Assembly: GCA_017650105.1 (NCBI GenBank)
Contig: JAGCFO010000005.1
Coordinates: forward strand, 1 to 64,000
Length of the DNA stretch: 64,000 bases
From: Bacteroidaceae bacterium
GTDB lineage: Bacteria > Bacteroidota > Bacteroidia > Bacteroidales > Bacteroidaceae
Reading direction: 5' to 3'
A model generated the notes under the pieces. It was not told the origin of the DNA and searched no databases. It saw only the letters and a program-made list of their open reading frames with translations. A program made the translations under genes and the position numbers. Below, piece after piece: positions 29,195 to 36,962 of the stretch (position 1 is its first letter; each line of letters starts with the position of its first letter).

Positions 29195-29481
29195 ATGAAT
29201 CTCGTTCATTTTTTTGCCGAAGCGCATCCTATCGAAAACCAACGGTTAAAGATAGTGAAAGCTGAGAGCAGAACAAAATGAATCCCATTCATTTTTTATG
29301 CCGAAGCGTATCCTATCTTAAACCATCGGTTAGAGATAGTGAAAGCTGAGAGCAGAACAAAATGAATCCCATTCATTTTTTATGCCGAAGCGTATCCTAT
29401 CTTAAACCAACGGTTAGAGATAGTGAAAGCTGAGAGCAGAACAAAATGAATCTCATTCATTTTTTATGCCGAAGCGCATCC
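29164..29481 (-). repeat. tandem array of four 84-bp promoter/operator cassettes
   Basis: Four head-to-tail units with period 83-84 bp (-7-like boxes at 29164, 29247, 29331 and 29415). Each has a 21-bp palindrome (29192-29212, 29275-29295, 29359-29379, 29443-29463) abutting a TTTG -33 box, a 19-bp spacer and a -7 position. Read on the minus strand the -7 boxes are TATCTTTG in the proximal unit, TATCTTTA in the second and TATCTCTA in the third and fourth. The last unit is cut short. Confidence 0.9.
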
Positions 29482-29517
29482 TTTTGAAAGCTCACTCCAA
29501 GAAACTCAAAGCATAGC

Positions 29518-29592
29518 GAAATATGAAGAAAGAAAAAAAATTTTTCCCTTTTTCAAAAATTTTTTTTCCTTCTACAAAAATTATTTTCCTTT
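29518..29592. repeat. AT-rich mosaic repeat (copy 3)
   Basis: It starts GAAATATGAAGAAAGAAAAA and continues as an A/T run with a CCCTT module. A 28-base stretch from 29523 is identical to one at 36511 in copy 5. It adjoins the cassette array. Confidence 0.7.
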
Positions 29593-29711
29593 GAGCATCG
29601 CTCTTCCTCTGAAACGACTCAGCTTAGTTTAGTAAAAATTGTCTCTGCCTTCACTGCTTCATCGGTTCTTCTTATCGCGAGATTCCTTTATCATTTTTTT
29701 GTCTTCTCACG

Positions 29712-29743
29712 TTTGGAAACAAATGTTTTTCTCACTATCTTTG
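29712..29743 (+). promoter_or_regulatory. promoter of the DUF4838 gene
   Basis: TTTG (29712-29715) and TATCTTTG (29736-29743) are 20 bp apart; the ATG at 29760 leaves a leader of only about 10 nt. Confidence 0.7.
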
Positions 29744-29759
29744 TGCGAAAATCAACCCG

Positions 29760-31564
29760 ATGAAAAACATGAAAAACCACATTTCTCTAACAGCACTTTG
29801 TGCAATATCCTTCATCCTTTTTGGATGCAGCAGTCACACCCTTTTCCAAAACGGTACTTCGACATACTCCATAGTCATCTCGCCCGAAGCGTCTGAAACA
29901 GAGCAATATGCAGCCCTTGAGTTGCAGAACTGGATTTCCGAAGTCAGCGGTGCAAAGCTTCCCATTACAGATCTATCTGGAGGACAAAAGGGTAAGCGAC
30001 TTATCGTAGGATACAACTCGCTTGTGAAGGAGCTTCAGCCCGAATCGGAAAAGCCATCCGACAGAGATGACAGCTTCACTTGGTGCAACATGGGGGGCGA
30101 CATCCTGCTTTGGGGCGGCAGCAAACGAGGCACCCTCTATAGCGTTTATTCCTTTTTAGAAAAAGAGCTGGGAGTCCGCTGGTATTCGAGCAAAGTAAGC
30201 GTTGCTCCGAAACAGAAAAAGTGGAGTTTCGACAAGCTCTACAACCACGAAAAGCCCGACCTTCAGATTAGGGACAACTGCGTGTTGGATGTACGAAACA
30301 ATCCTGTCTTCTCTGCAAGAATGCGCAACAACTTCGTTCGCATACCCAGTTTGGAGGAAGGTAAAACCATTCCCGGAAGTGCTGAAGGCTACTGGGCGTG
30401 CACGCTATGGGGCGTTTCATCTCTCCAGCTCAATATTACAACGAACATCCCGAGTATTTCAGCCTTGTTGACGGCAAACGGCAAGACGAATACGCTCAGC
30501 TGTGCCTGTCAAATCCCGACGTTTTGAGAATCTGTAGCGAGAAGATGAAAGATGTGATGCGTCGCGAACCGGATTACCTCATTTACTCTATGGAACAGAA
30601 TGATAATTGGCAATACTGCACCTGTGAGGCTTGTCAAGCACTTGCCGAGAAGTATGGAGGGCAGTCGGGCATCATGGTATGGTTTGTCAATCAGGTTGCC
30701 GATGCCGTCAAGGATGAGTTTCCCGATAAGTTCGTCGGTACCTTTGCCTACCAGTATACTCGTCACGCTCCAAAGAATATCGTTCCGCGCGAGAATGTCG
30801 TCATCCGCTTGTGTAGCATTGAGTGTTGCATGCTCCACGACTACGATGACTGCGAGCAAAACAAGCCATTCTTGCAAGATCTGAAAGACTGGTCCGCTAT
30901 TGCACCACATCTGTACATCTGGGATTACGTTACAGACTTCAGACTTTATTGTCTGCCTACGGCAAACTGGAATACACTTCAGACACATTTGCAAGACTAC
31001 GTGAACAACAATGCTATCGGTATTCTTGAGGAAGGAGACTATCAGACTGTTTCTTGCGAATTTCGTGAAATGCGCTCCTGGCTGCTCTCAAAGCTGATGT
31101 GGGACTGTAATGCAGACGTGAAATCACTCATTCAAGACTTCACCGACGGGTATTATGGCGCAGCAGCTCCCTACATTCGCGAATACTTGGAACTGGAAGA
31201 ACGAATCCTGCTTCGGGAAGGTATGCACACATTATGTTATGCCGATGTGTGGCACGAAATGTACTCTGATGAGTTCATAACAGAAGGACGACGCATCATG
31301 GGAGAAGCAAAGGCAGCAGTAGCAAACAACCCCGATCTGCTTAAAAGAGTGGAAAAAGAGGAACTCCCTCTTTGCCTTCTTCAAATGGTTCGTATGCCAC
31401 AAGAGGGAATTAAAAACGGTGCTGATACGCTTTTCCAAAAAATCGTAAGGCAAGAAGGAATCAACAAAATGACTGAATGGAGACATGAGAAAAACGCCGA
31501 CGACTACATACAATCTTTCCAGCAGATGGCGCGGGAAGCAAAAGAGGAGCAATCAACAAAATAG
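29760..31564 (+). pseudogene. DUF4838 glycosidase-like lipoprotein, frameshifted
   Basis: Two frames together encode one protein of about 600 residues. The first (29760 to about 30401) has a lipoprotein signal (AISFILFGCSS) and the N-domain seen ahead of GH67/GH115-like enzymes: SETEQYAALELQNWISEVSG, LLWGGSKRGTLYSVYSFLEKELGVRWYS. The second (from about 30401 to 31564) continues with HAMGRFISPAQYYNEHPEYFSLVDGKR and YSMEQNDNWQYCTCEACQALAEK, typical of DUF4838. The join reads TGC ACG CTA where TGC CAC GCT ATG would restore Trp-Ala-Cys-His-Ala-Met. One missing C near 30401 therefore explains the break. Either a real inactivating deletion or a sequencing error. The role would be exported plant-glycan processing. 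Confidence 0.85.
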
Positions 31565-31612
31565 AAAAGCCACTCTGCCCTTTCCTCCTATTATTCCTCT
31601 ATAACAAAAGAA

Positions 31613-31644
31613 AGAAGGTTTCTCTCGCGTGAGGGAAACCTTCT
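31613..31644. terminator. bidirectional terminator between convergent genes
   Basis: Stem AGAAGGTTTC / GAAACCTTCT (10 bp, extended by CTC/GAG) around a GCGT-type loop. It lies 50-60 bp from the ends of both the DUF4838 gene (+) and the CobW gene (-), so it can serve both. Confidence 0.75.
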
Positions 31645-31702
31645 AAATAATTGTTCGATTACTTGGATACCGAAAAGATGCTATCGGAATTGTGAGGGCG
31701 GC

Positions 31703-32977
31703 TTAATCCAAACAAGCATCCAAAGCCTCCGCAAGCGCCTTCTTATCCAACTTCTGTCCGATAAAGACAAGTTTCTGCATACGATCGCCATACATATCGT
31801 CCCAGTCTTTCCGCAAACCGGGCTCATTCTGAAGAAGTTGCTGAAGTTCCTCTTTGGGCATTGTGGCGTACCATCTTCCGGCATTACGGAGAGTAAACTG
31901 ACGTCCTGCTTGTTCAAACACGTAACAAATGTCATACTCATCGCGGAAATAGCACATTCCCTTTGCCCGGATAACATTTTTGGGCCACTTGCGAGCAACG
32001 AAGTCATCAAACAGGCCGAGATTCATAGGACGACGTCGATACCAGACAAAAGTGCCGATTCCATACTCTTCCACCTCTCCTCCTTCATGCTCATGATGAT
32101 GGTGGTGGTGATGATGATGCTCGTGATCTTCGTCCTCGTCTTCGTGGTGATGACGGTGTTCGTGTTCTTCATCTTCATCTTCATCCTCATCCTCGTGATG
32201 ATGATGTTCATGCTCCTCGTCTTCTTCATCGTGGTCCTCATCTTCATGATGATTCTCTATCTCATCAATCCAAGCTGCTGAAGTAGCCACCTTATCAAAA
32301 TCGAAAAGTCCCGTATTTACCAGTTTATCAAGATCAACATCCCCATAGTCGCAGCGGATAATCTCCGCCTTGGGCTGGATTGCTCGAATGATGGCTTCGA
32401 TACGATTCAACTCCTCAGGTTTCACGTCCGAAGCCTTGTTGAGAAGAATGATGTTGCAGAACTCTATCTGCTGTATCACCAGATTTTCCAAATCATCTTC
32501 CTTGAGGTCTTTCTTCTGAAGGTCATCTCCGCAGCCGAACTCACTCTGAAGACGCATCGCATCCACAATTGAGACAATGCAATCAAGCACAGGAAGGCCT
32601 TCTGCCGTAACCGACTCGTCAAGGGCTGGCATTGAGCAAATAGTCTGAGCGATAGGAGCAGGTTCACAGATGCCACTTGCCTCTATCACGATATAGTCGA
32701 AGCGATGCATAGCGATGATATCGTGCAACTGCTTCACAAGATCCATCTTCAACGTGCAGCAGATACAGCCGTTCTGCAGGGCTACAAGGCTGTCGTCGCC
32801 CTGCCCGACGATGCCACCTTTCTGAATCAAGTCAGCATCAATATTCACCTCGCCGATATCGTTGACGATAACGGCGAAGCGAATACCTTTTTTATTGCTG
32901 AGAATGCGGTTGAGAAGAGTCGTCTTTCCGCTGCCCAGATAACCCGTGAGCAGCAGGACGGGAACGTTCTTCTTCAT
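31703..32977 (-). CDS. CobW/COG0523 G3E GTPase metal chaperone with His/Asp/Glu-rich loop
   Basis: 424 residues. Walker A is GYLGSGKTT (12-20). FAVIVNDIGEVNIDADLI follows, and the metal-binding CxCC motif is GCICCTLK (Cys71, Cys73, Cys74). EASGICEPAPIAQT and LLNKASDV complete the GTPase. Between about 240 and 300 there is a long run of His, Asp and Glu (HHEDEDHDEEDEEHEHHH and similar). The CobW C-domain ends the protein (KGMCYFRDE, GRWYATMP). It probably inserts or allocates a metal, most often Zn in this family, in the cytoplasm. Its ATG overlaps the DUF937-like stop by one base (TAATG), so translation is coupled. Confidence 0.92.
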   Translation of the reverse strand: MKKNVPVLLLTGYLGSGKTTLLNRILSNKKGIRFAVIVNDIGEVNIDADLIQKGGIVGQGDDSLVALQNGCICCTLKMDLVKQLHDIIAMHRFDYIVIEASGICEPAPIAQTICSMPALDESVTAEGLPVLDCIVSIVDAMRLQSEFGCGDDLQKKDLKEDDLENLVIQQIEFCNIILLNKASDVKPEELNRIEAIIRAIQPKAEIIRCDYGDVDLDKLVNTGLFDFDKVATSAAWIDEIENHHEDEDHDEEDEEHEHHHHEDEDEDEDEEHEHRHHHEDEDEDHEHHHHHHHHHEHEGGEVEEYGIGTFVWYRRRPMNLGLFDDFVARKWPKNVIRAKGMCYFRDEYDICYVFEQAGRQFTLRNAGRWYATMPKEELQQLLQNEPGLRKDWDDMYGDRMQKLVFIGQKLDKKALAEALDACLD

Positions 32978-33435
32978 TACTTCTTTTTGAATATTGACCC
33001 GAGAACTGAACCAAGTACAGAGGTGGAGCCAGCAGATTTTGAACCGCCTTTCAGAGTGATGATAATGTCGTTGATGTCAACATCTCCGTCACCGTCCTGA
33101 TCTTTCAGGATGCCGCTCAACTTACCGAGGATGGTAGGAATAAGGCCTGTGAGGGCATTGTTGAGAGTACCGCCGAGGTTCAGTTTCGAAAGAACATTTC
33201 CAGTAAACAACTGGCTTGCGAGAGCCGTGACGGGGCTTGAGGCAGCAGCTGTGGCGCCCGTGAGAAGGCCTTTCAGCTGATCGACGCCACCCTTCTTTGT
33301 AGCCGTCTGAGTCAAGCTGCCGAGAATGGAACTTGAAAGACCGTTGAGCACTGTGCTCTTTACATTCTGAGGGATTTCAACACTACCTGCAGCTGCGTTT
33401 ACAGCCTGCGAAATAAGATCATTGATGTTTGCCAT
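32977..33435 (-). CDS. DUF937-like Gly/Ala/Leu-rich protein with one EF-hand-like loop
   Basis: 152 residues, no signal peptide. A low-complexity helical body (VKSTVLNGLSSSILGSLTQTATKKGGVDQLKGLL) resembles DUF937. Near the C-terminus, DQDGDGDVDINDIIITLKG is a perfect calcium-loop motif like one half of a dockerin. It ends LGSVLGSIFKKK. Function unknown; the loop could bind Ca or another cation. It is the first gene of a two-gene operon and overlaps the CobW start codon, so a link to metal handling is inferred. Confidence 0.7.
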   Translation of the reverse strand: MANINDLISQAVNAAAGSVEIPQNVKSTVLNGLSSSILGSLTQTATKKGGVDQLKGLLTGATAAASSPVTALASQLFTGNVLSKLNLGGTLNNALTGLIPTILGKLSGILKDQDGDGDVDINDIIITLKGGSKSAGSTSVLGSVLGSIFKKK

Positions 33436-33498
33436 AGTAATAAAAAATTAGAATGAGTTGAAAATTTTCTGTCATTTCGGTTTCCTCGAAACCGATGC

Positions 33499-33529
33499 CA
33501 AAGATACATCTCCTTTTCGACAAAACAAA
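33499..33529 (-). promoter_or_regulatory. promoter of the DUF937-like/CobW operon
   Basis: Minus-strand TTTG (33529-33526) and TATCTTTG (33506-33499) are 19 bp apart. Leader of about 55 nt. It is not part of an 84-bp cassette and carries no AAAATGAA palindrome. Confidence 0.75.
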
Positions 33530-33597
33530 ATATTTTTTTCTTTCTTCATAATTATTTTTTTGTTCTCCAAAAAAATTTTTCCCTTCTTCATATTTCA
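33526..33597. repeat. AT-rich mosaic repeat (copy 4)
   Basis: Contains TTTCTTTCTTCATAATTA, TTTTTTGTTCTCCAAAAA and AATTTTTCCCTTCTTCATAT. These are the modules of copy 5 in the same orientation and of copies 1 and 3 in reverse. It lies next to the two-unit promoter cassette. Confidence 0.7.
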
Positions 33598-33654
33598 GAG
33601 TCAAAAAACCAGCTTCGAGACACCTTCTCGAACGGATACAGAAGGATAGTGTTA

Positions 33655-33787
33655 AAAATGAACGGGATTCATTTTGTTCTGCGCTCGGCTTTCATTATCT
33701 TTAACCGATGGTTTTAGATAAGATGCGCCTCGGCATAAAAAATGAACAAGATTCATTTTGTTCTGCGCTCGGCTTTCATTATCTTTG
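33655..33787 (+). repeat. two 84-bp promoter/operator cassettes upstream of copZ
   Basis: Palindromes AAAATGAA-N5-TTCATTTT at 33655-33675 and 33739-33759 (period 84), each fused to TTTG, a 19-bp spacer and a -7 box. The distal -7 box is TATCTTTA (33696-33703) and the proximal one TATCTTTG (33780-33787). The linker between units (ACCGATGGTTTTAGATAAGA and onward) matches the linkers at 29164-29481 in reverse complement. Confidence 0.9.
33757..33787 (+). promoter_or_regulatory. intact promoter of copZ-copA
   Basis: TTTG (33757-33760), 19-bp spacer, TATCTTTG (33780-33787); the ATG is at 33817. The palindrome overlaps the -33 box, so a bound protein would compete with RNA polymerase or contact it. 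Confidence 0.8.
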
Positions 33788-33816
33788 CAAGCGAAAAGGA
33801 TAAAAAGATACGCGAA

Positions 33817-34029
33817 ATGGAAAGCAAAACATTCTCAGTCAGCGGCATGAATTGTCCTCACTGCAAGGCAAACGTTGAAAAGGCGCTGCAGTCACTTCAA
33901 GGCGTAACCTTTGCCGAAGCTAACCTTCAGGCAGCTGAAGTGCGTGTGGAGTATGACGAAACACTCGTCTCGCCCGAAGACATCAAGCAAACCGTTGACA
34001 ACAGCGGACGTTACGAACTTACGCTCTAA
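33817..34029 (+). CDS. copZ: copper chaperone, HMA domain (CopZ-like)
   Basis: 70 residues from ATG 33817. MESKTFSVSGMNCPHCKANVEKAL carries the metal-binding GMxCxxC motif (Cys13, Cys16); the rest is one ferredoxin-like HMA fold (EANLQAAEVRVEYDETLVSPEDIKQTV). It delivers Cu(I) to the P-type ATPase. An earlier in-frame start would lie inside the promoter cassette, so it is rejected. Its stop and the next ATG overlap as TAATG, which couples translation to copA. Confidence 0.9.
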   Translation: MESKTFSVSGMNCPHCKANVEKALQSLQGVTFAEANLQAAEVRVEYDETLVSPEDIKQTVDNSGRYELTL

Positions 34030-35945
34030 TGAAACAAACCATCCCCGTCATCGGAATGGCATGCTCGGCATGCTCGGCCAACGTCGAGAGAAAACTCTCT
34101 TCGCTGCCTGGGGTCGAGAGCGCTTCCGTCTCCCTTGTGGGACGCTGTGCGTTTGTCGATTACGACCCGTCAATTATCTCCCCCCAAAAGATGAAAAAGG
34201 AGATTAACGACTTGGGTTACGACCTTGTCATCGAGACGGGACGTGACAGCACAGAGGTCAATCGACAGTTATACAAGAGTTTACTACGTAAGGCCATCCT
34301 TTCCGTCGTGCTCTCGCTACTTGTGATGGCTATCTCCATGCATTGGATTCCTTTGCGTGATGCTTTCGTCTCCAACCTCATTGCTATGTTTCTCGCGCTT
34401 GCAAACATAATAATCTGCGGACGTTCGTTCTACGTCTCTGCTTGGCGTCAATTGCTTCACAGAACGGCAAACATGGATACGCTCGTTTCCCTTAGCACCC
34501 TTGTGGCATTTCTTTTTAGCACTTTCAACACATTCTGGGGTGATGCCGTTTGGGGAACTAAAGGTATCGAATGGCATACCTATTTTGATGCTTCGGTAAT
34601 GATTATCACGTTTGTACTTATCGGACGATGCTTAGAAGAAAAAGCCAAGGATACGACAGCTAACAGCATACGTCAACTAATGGGAATGCAGCCAAAGAAA
34701 GCTCACATCGTAAACGGGGAGTCTATTGAGGAGGTTCCCATCTCTACCATCGAGAAAGGCGACATTCTTGAAGTGCACGCAGGAGAGAAAATCCCCGTTG
34801 ACGGAATTGTCATTCAGGCAAGCAGCTTTATGACTTCCGATGCTGCGTATGTGGATGAGTCGATGATTACGGGCGAACCCACTCCTTCAGAGAAGAAAGC
34901 GGGCGACAATGTGCTTGCCGGCACTATTCCCAGTCAGGGATCTCTGCGAATGAAGGCTAAACAGATAGGCGAAGACACAGCTCTCGCGCATATTATCAGA
35001 ATGGTACAGGAAGCGCAAAACTCAAAAGCTCCCGTGCAGCGCATTGTAGACAGAGTTGCCTATGTGTTTGTGCCTGTTGTAGTTGGCATCGCATTGCTTA
35101 CCTTTCTTATATGGTGGATTGTCGGAGGGCAAACGATGCTTCCACAAGCCATCCTTTCGGCTGTGGCTGTGCTCGTTATCGCCTGCCCTTGTGCTATGGG
35201 GCTGGCAACTCCTACAGCGCTGATGGTTGGTATAGGAAAAGCAGCCAGCGAGCAGGTTCTCATCAAAGATGCTGCTGCGCTTGAGAATCTTCAAAAGGTT
35301 GACGCCCTTGTTATTGACAAAACAGGAACACTCACCATTCCAAACAAAAATATCGATTTCACAAAAGCGGATGAAATCCCCTTAGAGCAGCGAGAAAGGT
35401 TGAAACCTTATGCTCGGGAGGCTGTACAAGAGTTACGGGAAATGGGAATCGACGTGTTTATGATGAGCGGCGATAAGGAAGAAGCAGCAAGCCATTGGGC
35501 TGAAAAAGCAGGAATTACGAATTATCAAAGCCGTGTTCTTCCCCAAGATAAAGAGGCTCTTGTCTGTCGTCTACAGAACGACAGGCATTTTGTCGCTATG
35601 GTAGGCGACGGAATTAACGACACTCAAGCTCTGGCGCATGCCGACGTAAGTATGGCGATTGGGCAAGGTACAGACGTTGCTATGGATGTGGCTCAGGTAA
35701 CCCTTCTCGGGGATGATCTCCGCACCATTCCCAACGCTATTCGCTTGAGCAGGAAGACTGTTCGCATGATTCGGCAAAACCTTTTTTGGGCTTTCATATA
35801 CAATGTTATCTGCATTCCCCTTGCTGCCGGAGTATTGTATATCTTTGGAATACATTTCCAGATAACACCCATGTGGGCAAGTGCACTTATGGCATTCTCA
35901 AGTTTAAGCGTCATCCTTAATTCACTAAGAATCAAACACAAATAA
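34029..35945 (+). CDS. copA: CopA-type Cu(I) P1B-ATPase lacking most of the N-domain
   Basis: 638 residues. One N-terminal HMA domain (GMACSACSANVERKL, Cys12/Cys15); eight membrane helices; TM6 CPC (386-388); phosphorylation motif DKTGTLT (Asp430); GDGIND (526-531). FIYNVICIPLA (TM7 Tyr-Asn) and MAFSSLSVI (TM8 MxxSS) complete the Cu(I) set. Only about 50 residues separate DKTGTLT from MSGDK (480-483), where full-length enzymes have roughly 200. The ATP-binding N-domain with its Ser-Glu-His-Pro motif is therefore absent and replaced by IPNKNIDFTKADEIPLEQRER. No frameshift is visible. If real, ATP use must be altered or lost. Confidence 0.9.
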   Translation: MKQTIPVIGMACSACSANVERKLSSLPGVESASVSLVGRCAFVDYDPSIISPQKMKKEINDLGYDLVIETGRDSTEVNRQLYKSLLRKAILSVVLSLLVMAISMHWIPLRDAFVSNLIAMFLALANIIICGRSFYVSAWRQLLHRTANMDTLVSLSTLVAFLFSTFNTFWGDAVWGTKGIEWHTYFDASVMIITFVLIGRCLEEKAKDTTANSIRQLMGMQPKKAHIVNGESIEEVPISTIEKGDILEVHAGEKIPVDGIVIQASSFMTSDAAYVDESMITGEPTPSEKKAGDNVLAGTIPSQGSLRMKAKQIGEDTALAHIIRMVQEAQNSKAPVQRIVDRVAYVFVPVVVGIALLTFLIWWIVGGQTMLPQAILSAVAVLVIACPCAMGLATPTALMVGIGKAASEQVLIKDAAALENLQKVDALVIDKTGTLTIPNKNIDFTKADEIPLEQRERLKPYAREAVQELREMGIDVFMMSGDKEEAASHWAEKAGITNYQSRVLPQDKEALVCRLQNDRHFVAMVGDGINDTQALAHADVSMAIGQGTDVAMDVAQVTLLGDDLRTIPNAIRLSRKTVRMIRQNLFWAFIYNVICIPLAAGVLYIFGIHFQITPMWASALMAFSSLSVILNSLRIKHK

Positions 35946-35961
35946 CTTAAAGTTTAAACCA

Positions 35962-36348
35962 ATGGAAAAGACACCTAAAGACATCGTCAAATACCAAAAA
36001 CACTACACTAAAGAACGTCTCGACCGAAAGCTTGTCAGATGGTCAAAAAGAGCTGGGCAAAAAGTCATCTATCTTGTCTTGCTGCTCTATTATGCGCTTA
36101 CTGACAAGAAAACTCCAATCGGCTATAAAGCCATCATTCTCGGCGCTTTAGGCTACTTCATTCTCCCTCTCGACATGCTTCCCGACTTCATTCTTGGACT
36201 TGGGTTCACGGATGATATGGCAGCCCTTCTTGCTGCATATCAGGCAATCCAGGCAAGCGTTACTCCAGAAGTGGAAGAAAAGGCAAAGAAGAGGATGAAG
36301 GAATTCTTTCACGACTATGACGGGGAGGATATCCGTCTGGAGGAATAA
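35962..36348 (+). CDS. YkvA-family (DUF1232) membrane protein
   Basis: 128 residues. A basic N-terminus (YTKERLDRKLVRWSKRAGQK) precedes a helix (VIYLVLLLYYALTD) and the DUF1232 hallmark KAIILGALGYFILPLDMLPDFILGLGFTDDMAALLAA. The acidic C-terminus ends DYDGEDIRLEE. Inner-membrane protein of unknown role. It starts 16 bp after copA and is probably in the same transcript; a link to copper is not shown. From 36349 to 36504 I see nothing further. Confidence 0.88.
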   Translation: MEKTPKDIVKYQKHYTKERLDRKLVRWSKRAGQKVIYLVLLLYYALTDKKTPIGYKAIILGALGYFILPLDMLPDFILGLGFTDDMAALLAAYQAIQASVTPEVEEKAKKRMKEFFHDYDGEDIRLEE

Positions 36349-36504
36349 GTTCTCGCAGACGGTTCGAAAATTCATCCGTGAGAGAGTTTTTCTCAACAAG
36401 ACGTATACCAAACGAATCTGCCCGAATTGACAAAGATTACTGTATGCGTCGATTCGCTTCACGAGACTTCGAGAACACTCGTTGGCTTTAGTTTTGAGCT
36501 GATA

Positions 36505-36592
36505 GAATTATGAAGAAAGAAAAAAAATTTTTCCCTTCTTCATATCGCGATATGCTTTCTAAATAAATTCTTATTTGTTCTCCAAAAATATC
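36505..36592. repeat. AT-rich mosaic repeat (copy 5)
   Basis: Reads TTATGAAGAAAG, an A/T run, TTTTTCCCTTCTTCATATCG, then CGATATG, TTTCTAAATAAATTCTTATT and TGTTCTCCAAAAATATCTGG. It is the reverse complement of the order seen in copy 1, including the 12-bp palindrome ATATCGCGATAT (36542-36553). It gives the best view of the full element, about 85 bp. Confidence 0.75.
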
Positions 36593-36710
36593 TGGGAATA
36601 AACACTATTTTCCATAAGAGCCTTCAAACAGCAACAAAGTATCTGAAAATATCCCGAAAAACTCGAAAAAATCAATCATTTTTCCTTTTTTAAAAAGAAA
36701 AGCGCAAAAG

Positions 36711-36742
36711 TTTGTTCACCTCATTTTTTTAGTTTATTTTTG
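36711..36742 (+). promoter_or_regulatory. promoter of the GHMP kinase gene
   Basis: TTTG (36711-36714) and TATTTTTG (36735-36742), 20 bp apart. The start codon is at 36979, leaving a leader of about 230 nt, long for this genome. No credible gene is seen in it; a 63-codon frame at 36830 runs into the kinase gene out of frame. Confidence 0.6.
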
Positions 36743-36929
36743 CAAAAACAAAGCGTTAGTCATGTGTGCAACAATCTGATGATTTCGCTTTGAATTTTTA
36801 TGGTTTTTCTTCTATTCTCCTGAATACTAGTGCATTATTTATTCGGTGAGGAGCTAAGAATATGTAGGGTTGTCCTAAAACATATTCCCAATCATTGGAA
36901 AAAACAACATTCCCTAAATAATAACCGCT

Positions 36930-36962
36930 GTTTGGATCAGCACTCAGAGTTCTGTTCCAAAC
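36930..36962 (+). other. inverted repeat in the kinase leader
   Basis: Arms GTTTGGATCAG and CTGTTCCAAAC (11 bp, one mismatch) around an 11-nt loop. It ends 16 nt before the ATG. As RNA it would form a hairpin over the ribosome-loading region; as DNA it could be an operator. Confidence 0.5.

Noticed and set aside
29164..29481. CRISPR array
   Set aside because: Units are contiguous 84-bp copies without unique spacers and contain promoter boxes; no cas genes nearby.
29760..31564. Two separate genes (an N-domain protein and a DUF4838 protein)
   Set aside because: The second frame starts in mid-domain without signal or promoter, and a single-base change fuses both into a known architecture.
33742..33816. 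Upstream extension of copZ
   Set aside because: The added codons are the promoter cassette itself (TTTG and TATCTTTG boxes).
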